A DNA stretch of 64,000 nucleotides from Ga0077527 sp964533495 (GTDB lineage Bacteria > Pseudomonadota > Gammaproteobacteria > Burkholderiales > SG8-41): assembly GCA_964533495.1 (NCBI GenBank), contig CAZHJU010000015.1, forward strand, positions 3,170-67,169, given 5' to 3'. Shown one piece after another: positions 17,351-27,665 of the stretch. How positions within the stretch are numbered: position 1 is the stretch's first letter; every line of letters begins with the position of its first letter. The translations under genes and the position numbers were made by a program. The notes beneath the pieces were generated by a model. That model did not search any database, was not told the DNA's origin, and saw only the letters and a program-made list of their open reading frames with translations.

Positions 17351-17376
17351 AAAAGCGGCCTGCGGGCCGCTTTTTT
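17351..17376. terminator. Bidirectional rho-independent terminator
   Basis: AAAAGCGGCC-TGCG-GGCCGCTTTT is a 10-bp perfect stem with a tetraloop, T run on one side and A run on the other. It lies between the convergent Bax1-I and rlmD genes. Confidence 0.9.
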
Positions 17377-17394
17377 GTCGCCCGGAAAAGCCGC

Positions 17395-18726
17395 TCAGCA
17401 CTCGAACAGCGCGATCGATTCGACGTGCGCGGTGTGCGGGAACATGTTGACGATGCCGGCGGCGCGCAGCGTGTAGCCGTGCACCGCCACCAGCACCTCC
17501 GCATCCCGCGCCAGCGTCGACGGGCTGCAGGAGACGTAGACGATGCGCCGCGGACCGTCGGCGCCGATCAGCTTCACCAGTTCCATCGCGCCGTCGCGCG
17601 GCGGATCGATCAGCAGCTTGTCGAAAGGCCCGAAGGCCTGCCATTGCGCCGCGTCGATCTTGAACAGGTCCATCGTGAAAAAGCGGGTGTTGCCGGCCAG
17701 CCCGTTGCGCCGCGCGTTGTCCTCGGCGCGGCGTATCAGTCCGGCGCTGCCCTCGATGCCGGTGACCTGGGCGCCGCTGCGCGCGATCGGCAGCGTGAAA
17801 TTGCCCAGCCCGCAGAACAGGTCGGCGATGCGCTCGCCCGGCCGCGGATCGAGCAGATTCAGCGCCCGCCGCACCAGCACGCGGTTGATCGCATGGTTGA
17901 CCTGGGTGAAGTCGGTGGGCTTGAAATGGATGCTGACCCCGAACTCGGGCAGCGTGTAATGCAGATCGTCCGCCCCCGCGGGATGGAAGGGCTGCGCCGT
18001 TTCCGGGCCTGCCGGCTGCAGCCACAGGGAAACCCGGTGCGTATCGGCGAACCCGCGGATGCGCTGTTCGTCGGCCGGCGTCAGCGGCTCCAGCACGCGC
18101 AGCACCAGCACGTCCGCGTTGCCGGCCACGGCAACCTCGATCTGCGGCAGCCGGTCGCGGATGCTCAGGTCGCCCACCAGTTCGCGCAACCGCGGCAGCA
18201 GGGCTGAAATCCGTTCCGGCAGCACCTTGCAGGCCGTCATGTCGGCGACGTAGCTGCTGCGCTTCTCGTGGAAACCGACCAGCACGCTGCCCTTCTTGAC
18301 GACGTTGCGCACGGTCAGCCGCGCGCGGTGGCGGTAGCCCCATGCCGGGCCGTGGATCGCCGGCAGTATTTGCTCCGGCGCGACCTTGCCGATATGGCGC
18401 AGGTTGTCTTCGAGCACCCTTTGCTTGGCCGCGACCTGCGTGCGCAGGTCGATGTGCTGCAGGCTGCAGCCACCGCAGAGGCCGAAAAAGCGGCACTGCG
18501 GATCGGTGCGCGCGACGCTCCCGCTGAATATCCTCGTCGCAAAACCCTGTTCGAAAGCCGGCTTGCGGCGGTAGATCGAAGCCTCCACCGACTCTCCCGG
18601 CAACGCGCCTTCGATGAACATCACCTTGCCGTCGTGGCGGGCGATGCCCTTGCCTTCATGATCCAGGGATTCGATCTGCAGCGGGCCGACCGTGGTCGTC
18701 CGCGGGGTCTTGCTGCGGCCTGCCAT
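17395..18726 (-). CDS. rlmD: 23S rRNA (uracil-C5)-methyltransferase RlmD
   Basis: This 443-residue protein has an N-terminal TRAM domain (VGPLQIESLDHEGKGIARHDG), a four-cysteine iron-sulphur site including CRFFGLCGGCSLQ, a SAM-binding fold (IADLFCGLGNFTLPIA) and the catalytic cysteine in YVSCSPSTLARD. These match RlmD (RumA), which methylates U1939 of 23S rRNA. The ATG at 18726 gives a normal-length N-terminus; in-frame codons further upstream are not conserved. Confidence 0.94.
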   Translation of the reverse strand: MAGRSKTPRTTTVGPLQIESLDHEGKGIARHDGKVMFIEGALPGESVEASIYRRKPAFEQGFATRIFSGSVARTDPQCRFFGLCGGCSLQHIDLRTQVAAKQRVLEDNLRHIGKVAPEQILPAIHGPAWGYRHRARLTVRNVVKKGSVLVGFHEKRSSYVADMTACKVLPERISALLPRLRELVGDLSIRDRLPQIEVAVAGNADVLVLRVLEPLTPADEQRIRGFADTHRVSLWLQPAGPETAQPFHPAGADDLHYTLPEFGVSIHFKPTDFTQVNHAINRVLVRRALNLLDPRPGERIADLFCGLGNFTLPIARSGAQVTGIEGSAGLIRRAEDNARRNGLAGNTRFFTMDLFKIDAAQWQAFGPFDKLLIDPPRDGAMELVKLIGADGPRRIVYVSCSPSTLARDAEVLVAVHGYTLRAAGIVNMFPHTAHVESIALFEC

Positions 18727-18847
18727 GCCTAACGATCGAGCCGTTGCGGAAACGCAATGGCACGACGGTATCCCCCAAGGGAACATTTGCCGCGCAGCAG
18801 AGGGCGCTGGGACGGGAACATGGCCAAAGATTGAAAGTCTCCGATCA

Positions 18848-19624
18848 TCACGCCGTCCAGCGCGACAGGAACTCCTGCCAGTGCGGCTGATCGAGCTTGC
18901 CCAGCGCGGCGCGCACCGCCTCGATCTGCCGGTCGTGCTGCGCGGGCGTCAGCGCGCCGCGCATCTGCTGGAAACGCAGGTAGACCAGATAGGTGTTCAC
19001 CACGTCGGTTTCGCAGTAGCGCCAGATATCTTCCAGCTTGCCGTCCTGATAAGCGCCCCAGACTGCCGAGCCGTCCATACCGAGTTTTCCCGGAAAACCC
19101 ATCAACTGCGCCAGCGCATCCAGCGGCGCATTGGCGCGGCCCTGGTACAGCGCCAGCAGATCCATCAGGTCGAGATGGCGCTGGTGGTAGCGGCTGATGT
19201 AGTTGTTCCACTTGAATTCGCGGTCGTCCTCGCCCATGTCCCAGTAGCGCGCCGCCTTCACGCCGTGCATCAGCCCGCGGTAATGCAGCACCGGCAGGTC
19301 GAAGCCGCCGCCGTTCCAGGACACCAGCTGCGGCGTGTATTTCTCGATGCCGTCGAAAAAGCGCTGGATGATTTCCGCCTCGCTCTCGCCGGCCGCGCCG
19401 AGCGACCAGACCTTGAAGCTGTCGCGATCCTGCAGCGCGCAGGAAATCACCAGCACGCGCTGCAGGTAATGCGGCAGGAAATCGCTGCCGTGGGTCTGCC
19501 GCCGCAACTGGAAGGCCATCTCCGCGACGTCGCGGTCGGACACGCCGGCGTCGATGCCTTGCAGCTTGCGGATGCCGGCGATGTCGGGGATGGTCTCGAT
19601 ATCGAAGACCAGTACAGGATTCAA
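18848..19624 (-). CDS. PolB-like 3'-5' exonuclease
   Basis: This 258-residue DEDD-family exonuclease shows motif I VFDIETIPD, motif II LVSWNGGGFDLPVL and motif III YCETDVVNTYLVYL. It matches the predicted 3'-5' exonuclease family related to the PolB proofreading domain; the biological role is not defined. The likely start is TTG at 19624, with AAAGGA at minus-strand 19636-19631 as ribosome binding site. Both signals lie within an AT-rich IHF-like motif that fills the gap after cysM. Confidence 0.85.
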   Translation of the reverse strand: MNPVLVFDIETIPDIAGIRKLQGIDAGVSDRDVAEMAFQLRRQTHGSDFLPHYLQRVLVISCALQDRDSFKVWSLGAAGESEAEIIQRFFDGIEKYTPQLVSWNGGGFDLPVLHYRGLMHGVKAARYWDMGEDDREFKWNNYISRYHQRHLDLMDLLALYQGRANAPLDALAQLMGFPGKLGMDGSAVWGAYQDGKLEDIWRYCETDVVNTYLVYLRFQQMRGALTPAQHDRQIEAVRAALGKLDQPHWQEFLSRWTA

Positions 19625-19651
19625 AAAAATTCCTTTAAAATCAAGTACTTA
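19623..19651 (+). promoter_or_regulatory. IHF-like site 4 (cysM-exonuclease gap)
   Basis: A7 tract (19623-19629), 9 nt, then AATCAAGTACTTA at 19639-19651, a perfect WATCAANNNNTTR. It occupies nearly the whole intercistronic gap and also supplies the ribosome binding site and TTG start of the leftward exonuclease gene. Confidence 0.65.
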
Positions 19652-19656
19652 TAAAA

Positions 19657-20541
19657 TCAGGCAAACACGCCGGTGGAGAGATAGCGGTCGCCGCGGTCGC
19701 ACACGATGGCAACGATCACGGCATCCTGCACCTGCGCCGAAATCTGCAGCGCGGCCCATAACGCGCCGCCGGAGGACACGCCGGCGAAAATGCCCTCCTC
19801 GCGCGCCAGCCGCCGCATCGTGTCCTCGGCATCGGCCTGGCGGACTTCGACCACGCGGTCGACCTGCGACCAGTCGCAGATTTTCGGCAGATATTCGGCG
19901 GGCCATTTGCGGATGCCCGGAATCTGCGCGCCCTCCGCCGGCTGGCAGCCGACGACCTGCACCGCTGGATTCTTTTCCTTCAGGTAACGCGAGGTGCCCA
20001 TGATGGTGCCGGTGGTGCCCATGCTGGAAATGAAATGGGTCACCCGGCCTTCGGTGTCGCGCCAGATCTCGGGGCCGGTGCCCTCGTAATGCGCCAGCGG
20101 GTTATCGGGATTGGCGAATTGGTCGAGCATCACGCCCCGGCCTTCGCGCACCATGCGTTCGGCGGCGTCGCGCGCGCCCTCCATGCTCGCCTCCTTCGGC
20201 GTCAGCACCAGCTCGGCGCCGTAGGCGCGCATCGTCTGCTGGCGCTCCAGCGACTGGTTCTCCGGCATCACCAGCACCATGCGGTAGCCCATGATCGCCG
20301 CCACCATCGCCAGCGCGATGCCGGTATTGCCGCTGGTCGGCTCGATCAGCGTGTCGCCGGGCCTGATGGCGCCGCGCTCCTCCGCGCGGCGCACCATCGA
20401 CAGCGCCGGCCGGTCCTTCACCGAGCCCGCGGGATTGTTGCCTTCGAGCTTGAGCAATATCGCGTTCGTGGTCTTGCCCGGCATGCGCTGCAGGCGCACC
20501 AGCGGGGTATTGCCGACGAAATCAGCGAGACTGTGCCACAT
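19657..20541 (-). CDS. cysM: Cysteine synthase B
   Basis: This 294-residue PLP enzyme has the lysine in NPAGSVKDRPAL, the substrate loop TSGNTGIAL and the phosphate-binding GTTGT of fold-type II. Length and the RRAEERGAIRPGDTLIEP region fit CysM rather than CysK. It makes cysteine from O-acetylserine and sulphide or thiosulphate. It follows hldD by 2 bp in the same leftward operon. Confidence 0.93.
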   Translation of the reverse strand: MWHSLADFVGNTPLVRLQRMPGKTTNAILLKLEGNNPAGSVKDRPALSMVRRAEERGAIRPGDTLIEPTSGNTGIALAMVAAIMGYRMVLVMPENQSLERQQTMRAYGAELVLTPKEASMEGARDAAERMVREGRGVMLDQFANPDNPLAHYEGTGPEIWRDTEGRVTHFISSMGTTGTIMGTSRYLKEKNPAVQVVGCQPAEGAQIPGIRKWPAEYLPKICDWSQVDRVVEVRQADAEDTMRRLAREEGIFAGVSSGGALWAALQISAQVQDAVIVAIVCDRGDRYLSTGVFA

Positions 20542-20543
20542 GC

Positions 20544-21542
20544 TCAGCCCCCGCTCCTGGCCAGCAACTGGTGGATGTAGCGCGACACGCCCTGCTCGAC
20601 GTTCAGGAAGGGCGCGGCGTAACCCGCCGTGCGCAGCGTCGACAGGTCGGCCTGGGTGTAGCTCTGGTACTTGCCCCGGAGGTCGCCCGGGAACGGGACG
20701 TAGCGGATGACGTTCTGCTGCTGCAGCTCGTGCAGCGTTGCCGCCGGGCGCCCCTCCGCGCCGCGGCAGGCATTCAACGCCGCCACCGCGACATCGTTGA
20801 AGGACTGCGCGGCGCCGGTGCCGCAGTTGTAGATGCCGGACACCGTCGGGTTCCGCAGAAAATGCAGGTTGACCCTGACCACGTCCTCGACCGACACGAA
20901 ATCGCGGCGCTGTTCGCCGTTGCCGTAGCCGCCGCTGCCTTCGAACAGCCGCACATGCCCTTCCGCGCGGTACTGGTTGAAGAAATGGAAGGCCACCGAG
21001 GCCATGCGCCCCTTGTGCTGCTCGCGGTCGCCGTAGACGTTGAAATAGCGCAGGCCGACGACCTGCGGCCCGCCGGGCGGCAGCCGGCGCACGCGCTGGT
21101 CGAACAGCAGCTTCGAGTAGCCGTAGACGTTGAGCGGTCCCTCGCAGGCCGGGTCCTCGCGGAATTCGGTGTGCGCGCCGTAGGTCGCGGCGGAGGACGC
21201 GTAGATCAGCGGAATCATTTCAGCGGCGCAGAAATCGAGCAGCGCGCAGGAATAGGCGTAATTGACGTCCATCACGTAGCGGCCGTCGCTGGCGGTAGTG
21301 TCCGAGCAGGCGCCCTGGTGGAACATCGCCTTCACCGCGCGGCGGAACCCGCCCGCCTTCACCCGCGCCAGGAACTCGTCCTTGTCGAGGTAATCGCTGA
21401 TCGCGCAGTCGACGAGGTTGCGGAATTTGTCGCCCTGCGTCAGGTCGTCGACGGCCAGGATGTCGGTGATGCCCTGCGCATTGAGGCCCTTGACCAGATT
21501 GGCGCCGATGAAACCCGCGGCGCCGGTCACCACGTAAACCAT
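20544..21542 (-). CDS. hldD: ADP-L-glycero-D-manno-heptose 6-epimerase
   Basis: This 332-residue extended short-chain dehydrogenase has the Rossmann GAAGFIGANLVKGLN, the YGYSKLLFD YXXXK catalytic pair and the HldD-specific QGACSDTTASDGRYVMDVNY. It makes the heptose precursor of LPS inner core. It follows hldA by 3 bp. Confidence 0.96.
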   Translation of the reverse strand: MVYVVTGAAGFIGANLVKGLNAQGITDILAVDDLTQGDKFRNLVDCAISDYLDKDEFLARVKAGGFRRAVKAMFHQGACSDTTASDGRYVMDVNYAYSCALLDFCAAEMIPLIYASSAATYGAHTEFREDPACEGPLNVYGYSKLLFDQRVRRLPPGGPQVVGLRYFNVYGDREQHKGRMASVAFHFFNQYRAEGHVRLFEGSGGYGNGEQRRDFVSVEDVVRVNLHFLRNPTVSGIYNCGTGAAQSFNDVAVAALNACRGAEGRPAATLHELQQQNVIRYVPFPGDLRGKYQSYTQADLSTLRTAGYAAPFLNVEQGVSRYIHQLLARSGG

Positions 21543-21545
21543 TCT

Positions 21546-22520
21546 TCAGTCCTCCCCCGTCGGCGGAAACAGTTCGTCGGGATGGGGCACCGCGGTGCCG
21601 AATCTGCCGACGACGATGCCCGCCGCGCGGTTGGCGATGCGCACCGCGTTTTCCAAGTCCAGGCCTGCGGCCAGCATTACGCCGGTCACGGCGATCACCG
21701 TGTCGCCGGCGCCGCTGACGTCGTAGACCTCGCGCGCCTGCGCCGGCACGTGCAGCCGGCTGCCGCTGCGGTACAGTGTCATGCCTTCTTCGCTGCGCGT
21801 GACCAGCAGGCCGCCGAGGCCGAGGCGCCTGCGCAGCGCCTGCGCCCTCGCGTTGAGCATGCCCTCGCTGGTCCAGCCGCCGGTCACCGCGCGCAGCTCG
21901 GCGCGGTTCGGCGTGATCAGCGTGGCGCCGCGGTAACGCGAATAATCCTCGCCCTTGGGATCGACCAGCACCGGCTTGCCGGCGCGGCGCGCGAGCGCGA
22001 TCATCCGCGCGATATGGGCCAAGCCGCCCTTGCCGTAGTCCGACAGGATCACCACGTCGCAGGCCTTCAGCAGGCGCCGGTAATCCTTCAGTTTGGAAGC
22101 CAGCACCTCGTGGCCGGGCACGGTCTCGAAATCCGCGCGCAGCAGCTGCTGCTGGCGACCGATGACCCGCAGCTTGACCGTGGTCGAGACGGTGGCATCG
22201 TCGTGCAGGCTGGCGGCGATGCCTTCGCGTTTCAGCAGCTGGTGCAGGCTGCGCCCGGCCTCGTCGCGGCCCACCACCGACAGCAGCGCCGTTTTCGCGC
22301 CGAGCGCGGCCACATTGCGCGCCACGTTGGCGGCGCCGCCCGGACGCTCCTCCACGCGGTCGACCTTGACCACCGGCACCGGCGCCTCGGGCGAAATGCG
22401 GTTGACCTCGCCGAACCAGTAGCGGTCGAGCATCACGTCGCCGACCACCAGCAGCCGCGCGCGGCGCAGCCGCCGTGCAAGGCTGGTCGGGCTTGTCTGG
22501 CCTGTCTTGTTTGCGGGCAT
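21546..22520 (-). CDS. hldA: D-glycero-beta-D-manno-heptose-7-phosphate kinase
   Basis: This 324-residue PfkB-family kinase has GDVMLDRYWFGEVNRISPEAP at its N-terminus, RPGGAANVARNVAALG, and the catalytic DVSGAGDTVIA near the C-terminus. It lacks the nucleotidyltransferase domain of enterobacterial HldE, so it is the single-domain HldA type found in betaproteobacteria; hldC must lie elsewhere. ATG 22520 is preferred over an in-frame TTG at 22535. Confidence 0.94.
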   Translation of the reverse strand: MPANKTGQTSPTSLARRLRRARLLVVGDVMLDRYWFGEVNRISPEAPVPVVKVDRVEERPGGAANVARNVAALGAKTALLSVVGRDEAGRSLHQLLKREGIAASLHDDATVSTTVKLRVIGRQQQLLRADFETVPGHEVLASKLKDYRRLLKACDVVILSDYGKGGLAHIARMIALARRAGKPVLVDPKGEDYSRYRGATLITPNRAELRAVTGGWTSEGMLNARAQALRRRLGLGGLLVTRSEEGMTLYRSGSRLHVPAQAREVYDVSGAGDTVIAVTGVMLAAGLDLENAVRIANRAAGIVVGRFGTAVPHPDELFPPTGED

Positions 22521-22560
22521 GGCGAATCGATTCAATCCGGTATTTTAATCAGGGCGGCGT

Positions 22561-23277
22561 TCAGGCCGCCGCCGCGGCAATCTCGGCGTTGATGCGGTCG
22601 AGCACCGCCAGCGGGTCGGCCGCGCGCGTGATCGGCCTGCCGATCACCAGGTAATCCGCCCCGCCGGCAATCGCCGCCTGCGGCGTGACGATGCGTTTCT
22701 GGTCGTCCTGCGCGGCATCGGGAAGACGGATGCCCGGCGTCACCAGGCAGAAATCCGGGCCGCAGGCCGCACGCAGCCGCGGCGCCTCCTGCGCCGAGCA
22801 GACCACGCCGTCCATCCCGCTCGCCGCGGCCAGACGGGACAGGCGCTCGACCAGCGCTTCCGGCGCTTCCGCATGGCCGGTTTCGCGGAGATCCTCCGCC
22901 CCCAGGCTGGTCAGCACCGTGACAGCGATCAGCTTGGGCGGGCGCACGAATCCGGCCAGCGCCCCGCGTGCCGCCTGCATCATGGCCCGCCCGCCGCCGG
23001 CATGGACGTTGATCATCCATGCGCCCAGCCCGGCCGCCGCCTTGCAGGCCGCGGCGACGGTATTCGGAATGTCGTGGTACTTCAGGTCGAGGAACACGTC
23101 GAAGCCGCGCCGGACCAGTTGCTCGACCAGGGCGGGACCGGCCACCGTGAACAGTTCCTTGCCGACCTTGATCCGGCAGCGCGCCGGGTCCAGCCGCTGC
23201 GCAAAGGCCAGCGCCTCGGCGGCACTGGCGTAATCCAGCGCGACGATGACGCGCGGGCCGTGTTGACCGGTGCTCAT
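22561..23277 (-). CDS. pyrF: Orotidine-5'-phosphate decarboxylase
   Basis: A 238-residue type I OMP decarboxylase: VALDYASAAEAL, catalytic DLKYHDIPNTV, NVHAGGGRAMM and the C-terminal VIGRPITRAADP phosphate-binding loop. It makes UMP. Length fits the short form. It lies between lapB and hldA. Confidence 0.97.
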   Translation of the reverse strand: MSTGQHGPRVIVALDYASAAEALAFAQRLDPARCRIKVGKELFTVAGPALVEQLVRRGFDVFLDLKYHDIPNTVAAACKAAAGLGAWMINVHAGGGRAMMQAARGALAGFVRPPKLIAVTVLTSLGAEDLRETGHAEAPEALVERLSRLAAASGMDGVVCSAQEAPRLRAACGPDFCLVTPGIRLPDAAQDDQKRIVTPQAAIAGGADYLVIGRPITRAADPLAVLDRINAEIAAAAA

Positions 23278-23305
23278 TCGCCTGCCTTCCATTCGCCTGT
23301 CTTCC

Positions 23306-24481
23306 TCATGCCGGCAATGCCTTTTCCTCGGTGCGCCGCGGCGCATAGGTTTCCCATTCGCCGCAGGCCGGGCAATGCCAGTAGAACTGCCGCGCGCGAA
23401 AACCGCAGTGCTCGCACTTGTACATCGACAGGCTGCGGGTGTGCTGGTGCAGCAGCTGCTTGATCATTTCCAGGTCGTGACGGCGCTCGGCGGGCGCCTC
23501 CAGCAACTGCGCCTCCAGCAGCCTGTCGAGCCCGAGCAGCGTCGGCGTGCGCCGCACCTCGTCGCGCACCAGCCGGTAGGCCGCCGCCGCGCCACTGCCC
23601 GCGAGAGTGGCCTGGTACACGGTGTCGAGCAGATCCACCGAGGCGTATTTCTCGAGAAAGCCGCGCAGCAGGTTGAGCCCTTCCTCGGTGCGCCCCTCGT
23701 CGCGATAGGCCGCGAGCAGGCGATCCGCCGCCAGCGACAGGTAGGCCGGGTTCTGCGACTCGATGCGCTGCCAGGCCGCGATCGCCGCCGGCCGGTTGCC
23801 GAGATCGCGCTCGACGTCCCCCAGCAGCAGGTTGGCGCGCACGCACAGCCGGTGGTGCGCCAGCGCCTGCGCCAGATGCGGCCGCGCATCCGCCGGCCGC
23901 GACTGCATCAGCTCGCGCGCCGCCATTTCGCAGTAGAAGTTGGCGATTTCCTTCTGGAGCGAGTTGCCGCTGAGTTGCTCCAGCTTCTCCGCAATCGCGA
24001 TCGCCTTACGCCACTCCTTCTCCTGCTCGTAGATGTCGAGCAGGAAACGCAGCGCCGCTTCCGCATGCGGCGTGCCCTCGAGTTTCAGGAACAGTTCCTC
24101 GGCGCGGTCGAGCAGCCCGGCCTTCAGGTAGTCCTGGGCGAGTTCGAGCACCGCCTGCAGCTTCTGCTCCTGCGCGAGATCCTCGCGCTCGACGAGGCTC
24201 TGGTGCATGCGGATCGCCCGCTCCACTTCGCCGCGGCGCCGGAACAGGCTGCCCAGCGCGAAATGCAGCTCGATGGTCTGGGGATTGACCCTGGCCACCT
24301 CGATGAAGGCCTCGATCGCCTTGTCGGGCTGCTCGTTGAGCAGGAAATTGAGGCCCCTGAAATAGGACGCCGGCAGCAGCCTCGATTCGGAGACGATCTG
24401 CCGGATGTCGACGCGGGCCGCCAGCCAGCCCAGCGCAAAAAAAAGCGGCAGCGCCAGCAACCACCACAGTTCGATGTCCAT
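23306..24481 (-). CDS. lapB: Lipopolysaccharide assembly protein B
   Basis: This 391-residue protein has an N-terminal membrane helix (LWWLLALPLFFALGWLAAR), YFRGLNFLLNEQPDKAIEAF opening a row of TPR repeats, and a C-terminal rubredoxin-like zinc/iron knuckle CEHCGFRA...CPACGEW. LapB adjusts LpxC turnover through FtsH and couples LPS synthesis to transport. It follows lapA closely in the usual order. Confidence 0.95.
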   Translation of the reverse strand: MDIELWWLLALPLFFALGWLAARVDIRQIVSESRLLPASYFRGLNFLLNEQPDKAIEAFIEVARVNPQTIELHFALGSLFRRRGEVERAIRMHQSLVEREDLAQEQKLQAVLELAQDYLKAGLLDRAEELFLKLEGTPHAEAALRFLLDIYEQEKEWRKAIAIAEKLEQLSGNSLQKEIANFYCEMAARELMQSRPADARPHLAQALAHHRLCVRANLLLGDVERDLGNRPAAIAAWQRIESQNPAYLSLAADRLLAAYRDEGRTEEGLNLLRGFLEKYASVDLLDTVYQATLAGSGAAAAYRLVRDEVRRTPTLLGLDRLLEAQLLEAPAERRHDLEMIKQLLHQHTRSLSMYKCEHCGFRARQFYWHCPACGEWETYAPRRTEEKALPA

Positions 24482-24494
24482 CGCGGTCAGCGCG

Positions 24495-24797
24495 TCACAA
24501 CAGGTCCGGCGGCGGCAGCACGGGCACTTCCTCGGCCGGCCGCGCGGCGGACTGCAGCGCGCGCACCTCCCGCTTCAGGGCCGCAATCTCCCGCCGCAGC
24601 CGCAGGGTCTGGAACAGGCCGGCCACCAGGCCGATCATCGCGCCGCCGCAAACGGCGACCAGCAGCACCAGCACCAGCGGCGCCTCCCAGCGGTACCCGA
24701 GGTAATAACGCACGGTGACCGGATCCGTGTTCACGATGGCGAACGACAGGATCAGGAAAAACAGCGCAGCCTTGACGATCCACAGAAGGTATTGCAT
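24495..24797 (-). CDS. lapA: Lipopolysaccharide assembly protein A (DUF1049)
   Basis: A 100-residue inner-membrane protein with two hydrophobic helices (residues ~3-22 and 40-65) and a cytoplasmic coiled tail. ALFFLILSFAIVNTDPVTVRYYLG is the DUF1049 signature. It precedes lapB by 13 bp and works with it in LPS assembly. Confidence 0.92.
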   Translation of the reverse strand: MQYLLWIVKAALFFLILSFAIVNTDPVTVRYYLGYRWEAPLVLVLLVAVCGGAMIGLVAGLFQTLRLRREIAALKREVRALQSAARPAEEVPVLPPPDLL

Positions 24798-24828
24798 GGC
24801 CGGTCGAGAATATCACGCCGCATGCCCC

Positions 24829-24860
24829 ATAAAAAAGCGGCATGGCCTGAGCCATGCCGC
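24829..24860 (-). terminator. Rho-independent terminator after ihfB
   Basis: On the minus strand GCGGCATGGC-TCAG-GCCATGCCGC is followed by TTTTTTAT. It separates rpsA-ihfB from lapA-lapB, allowing reduced transcription of the downstream genes. Confidence 0.85.
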
Positions 24861-24886
24861 CTGAAGGAACGATGCCTGATCGTCCG

Positions 24887-25171
24887 TTATTTCTTGATGT
24901 CCACGCGCTCGCGCAGTTCCTTGCCGGCCTTGAAATGCGGCACGTACTTCGCGGGCACCTGGACCCGCTCGCCGGACTTCGGATTGCGCCCGGTGCGCGG
25001 CGGTCGGTAGTTGAGTCCGAAACTGCCAAAGCCCCTGATCTCGATGCGCTGCCCCTGCGACAGGCTTTTCCCCATGGCATCGAGAATCATCTTCACTGCC
25101 AGCTCGGCGTCCTTGGCCACAAGCTGCGGGTAGCGTGCGGCCAGCTTCGCGATCAACTCCGACTTGGTCAT
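24887..25171 (-). CDS. ihfB: Integration host factor beta subunit
   Basis: This 94-residue HU/IHF-fold protein begins MTKSELIAKLAARYPQLVAK and has the DNA-minor-groove arm GRNPKSGERVQVPAKYVPHFK. With IhfA it bends DNA at WATCAANNNNTTR sites. It lies directly downstream of rpsA as in most proteobacteria. Many IHF-like sites occur in this same window. Confidence 0.96.
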   Translation of the reverse strand: MTKSELIAKLAARYPQLVAKDAELAVKMILDAMGKSLSQGQRIEIRGFGSFGLNYRPPRTGRNPKSGERVQVPAKYVPHFKAGKELRERVDIKK

Positions 25172-25186
25172 GATGCTCCCTTACTT

Positions 25187-26905
<1,719 letters not shown>

Positions 26906-26998
26906 TGGAATCAGGAGGTTATCACACCCATTGCGGAAACGGGAGTGGTGTTGAAAAAAGCCACGGACCTGGCGGCCCATGACGCCTGTGTGCTGCTT

Positions 26999-27664
26999 TT
27001 ACTGCGTTTTCCGATACAGATGCAGTACCCGGGCCACCACGTCGTCCACCGGCATCCCGGTGGTGTCGATCTCGATGGCATCGGCACACTTCAGCAGGGG
27101 CGCCGCGGCGCGGGTGCTATCGCGAAAATCGCGGTCACGGATGTCCTGCAAAAGGGCCGCCATACTAGCACCGGAGTCCTTTTCCATCAACTGCTTATGA
27201 CGCCTCCGTGCCCGTTCCTCGGGGCTTGCCGTCAGGTAGATCTTAAGGGCCGCATCCGGAAACACCACCGACCCCATGTCCCGTCCGTCAGCCACCAGCC
27301 CGGGGGGGCGACGAAAGCCGCGCTGCAGGGACATCAGTGCCTTGCGCACCCCCGGCAAGGCGGCAACCCGCGAAGCCGCGGCACCGGCAACCTCGCCACG
27401 GATCTGTTCCGAGACATCACGATCTTCGACCCATACCCGACCGGATTTAAATTTTATTTTTAAATTCAATGAGATATTTGATATTTCTAAGTCATTATCG
27501 AGGTTTGCGCCACGCTCACCGCTCACCAGACCGACAATCCGGTAAAGGGCGCCGCTGTCGAGATAATGAAAATCCAGCCTTTGCGCCACCGCCTCGGCAA
27601 TGGTCCCCTTGCCGGAGGCCGAAGGGCCATCGATCGCGATCACCGGCGGCGGCAGGGCAGCCAT
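26999..27664 (-). CDS. cmk: Cytidylate kinase
   Basis: This 221-residue kinase has the P-loop GPSASGKGT, LDSGALYR and the VADGRDMGSVVFPDA segment. It phosphorylates CMP and dCMP. A run of ~45 bp (27446-27490, encoding about NLKIKFKSG and the residues before it) is strikingly AT-rich compared with the flanks, though the frame is intact. It overlaps nothing; aroA ends 1 bp upstream. Confidence 0.95.
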   Translation of the reverse strand: MAALPPPVIAIDGPSASGKGTIAEAVAQRLDFHYLDSGALYRIVGLVSGERGANLDNDLEISNISLNLKIKFKSGRVWVEDRDVSEQIRGEVAGAAASRVAALPGVRKALMSLQRGFRRPPGLVADGRDMGSVVFPDAALKIYLTASPEERARRRHKQLMEKDSGASMAALLQDIRDRDFRDSTRAAAPLLKCADAIEIDTTGMPVDDVVARVLHLYRKTQ

Positions 27665-27665
27665 G

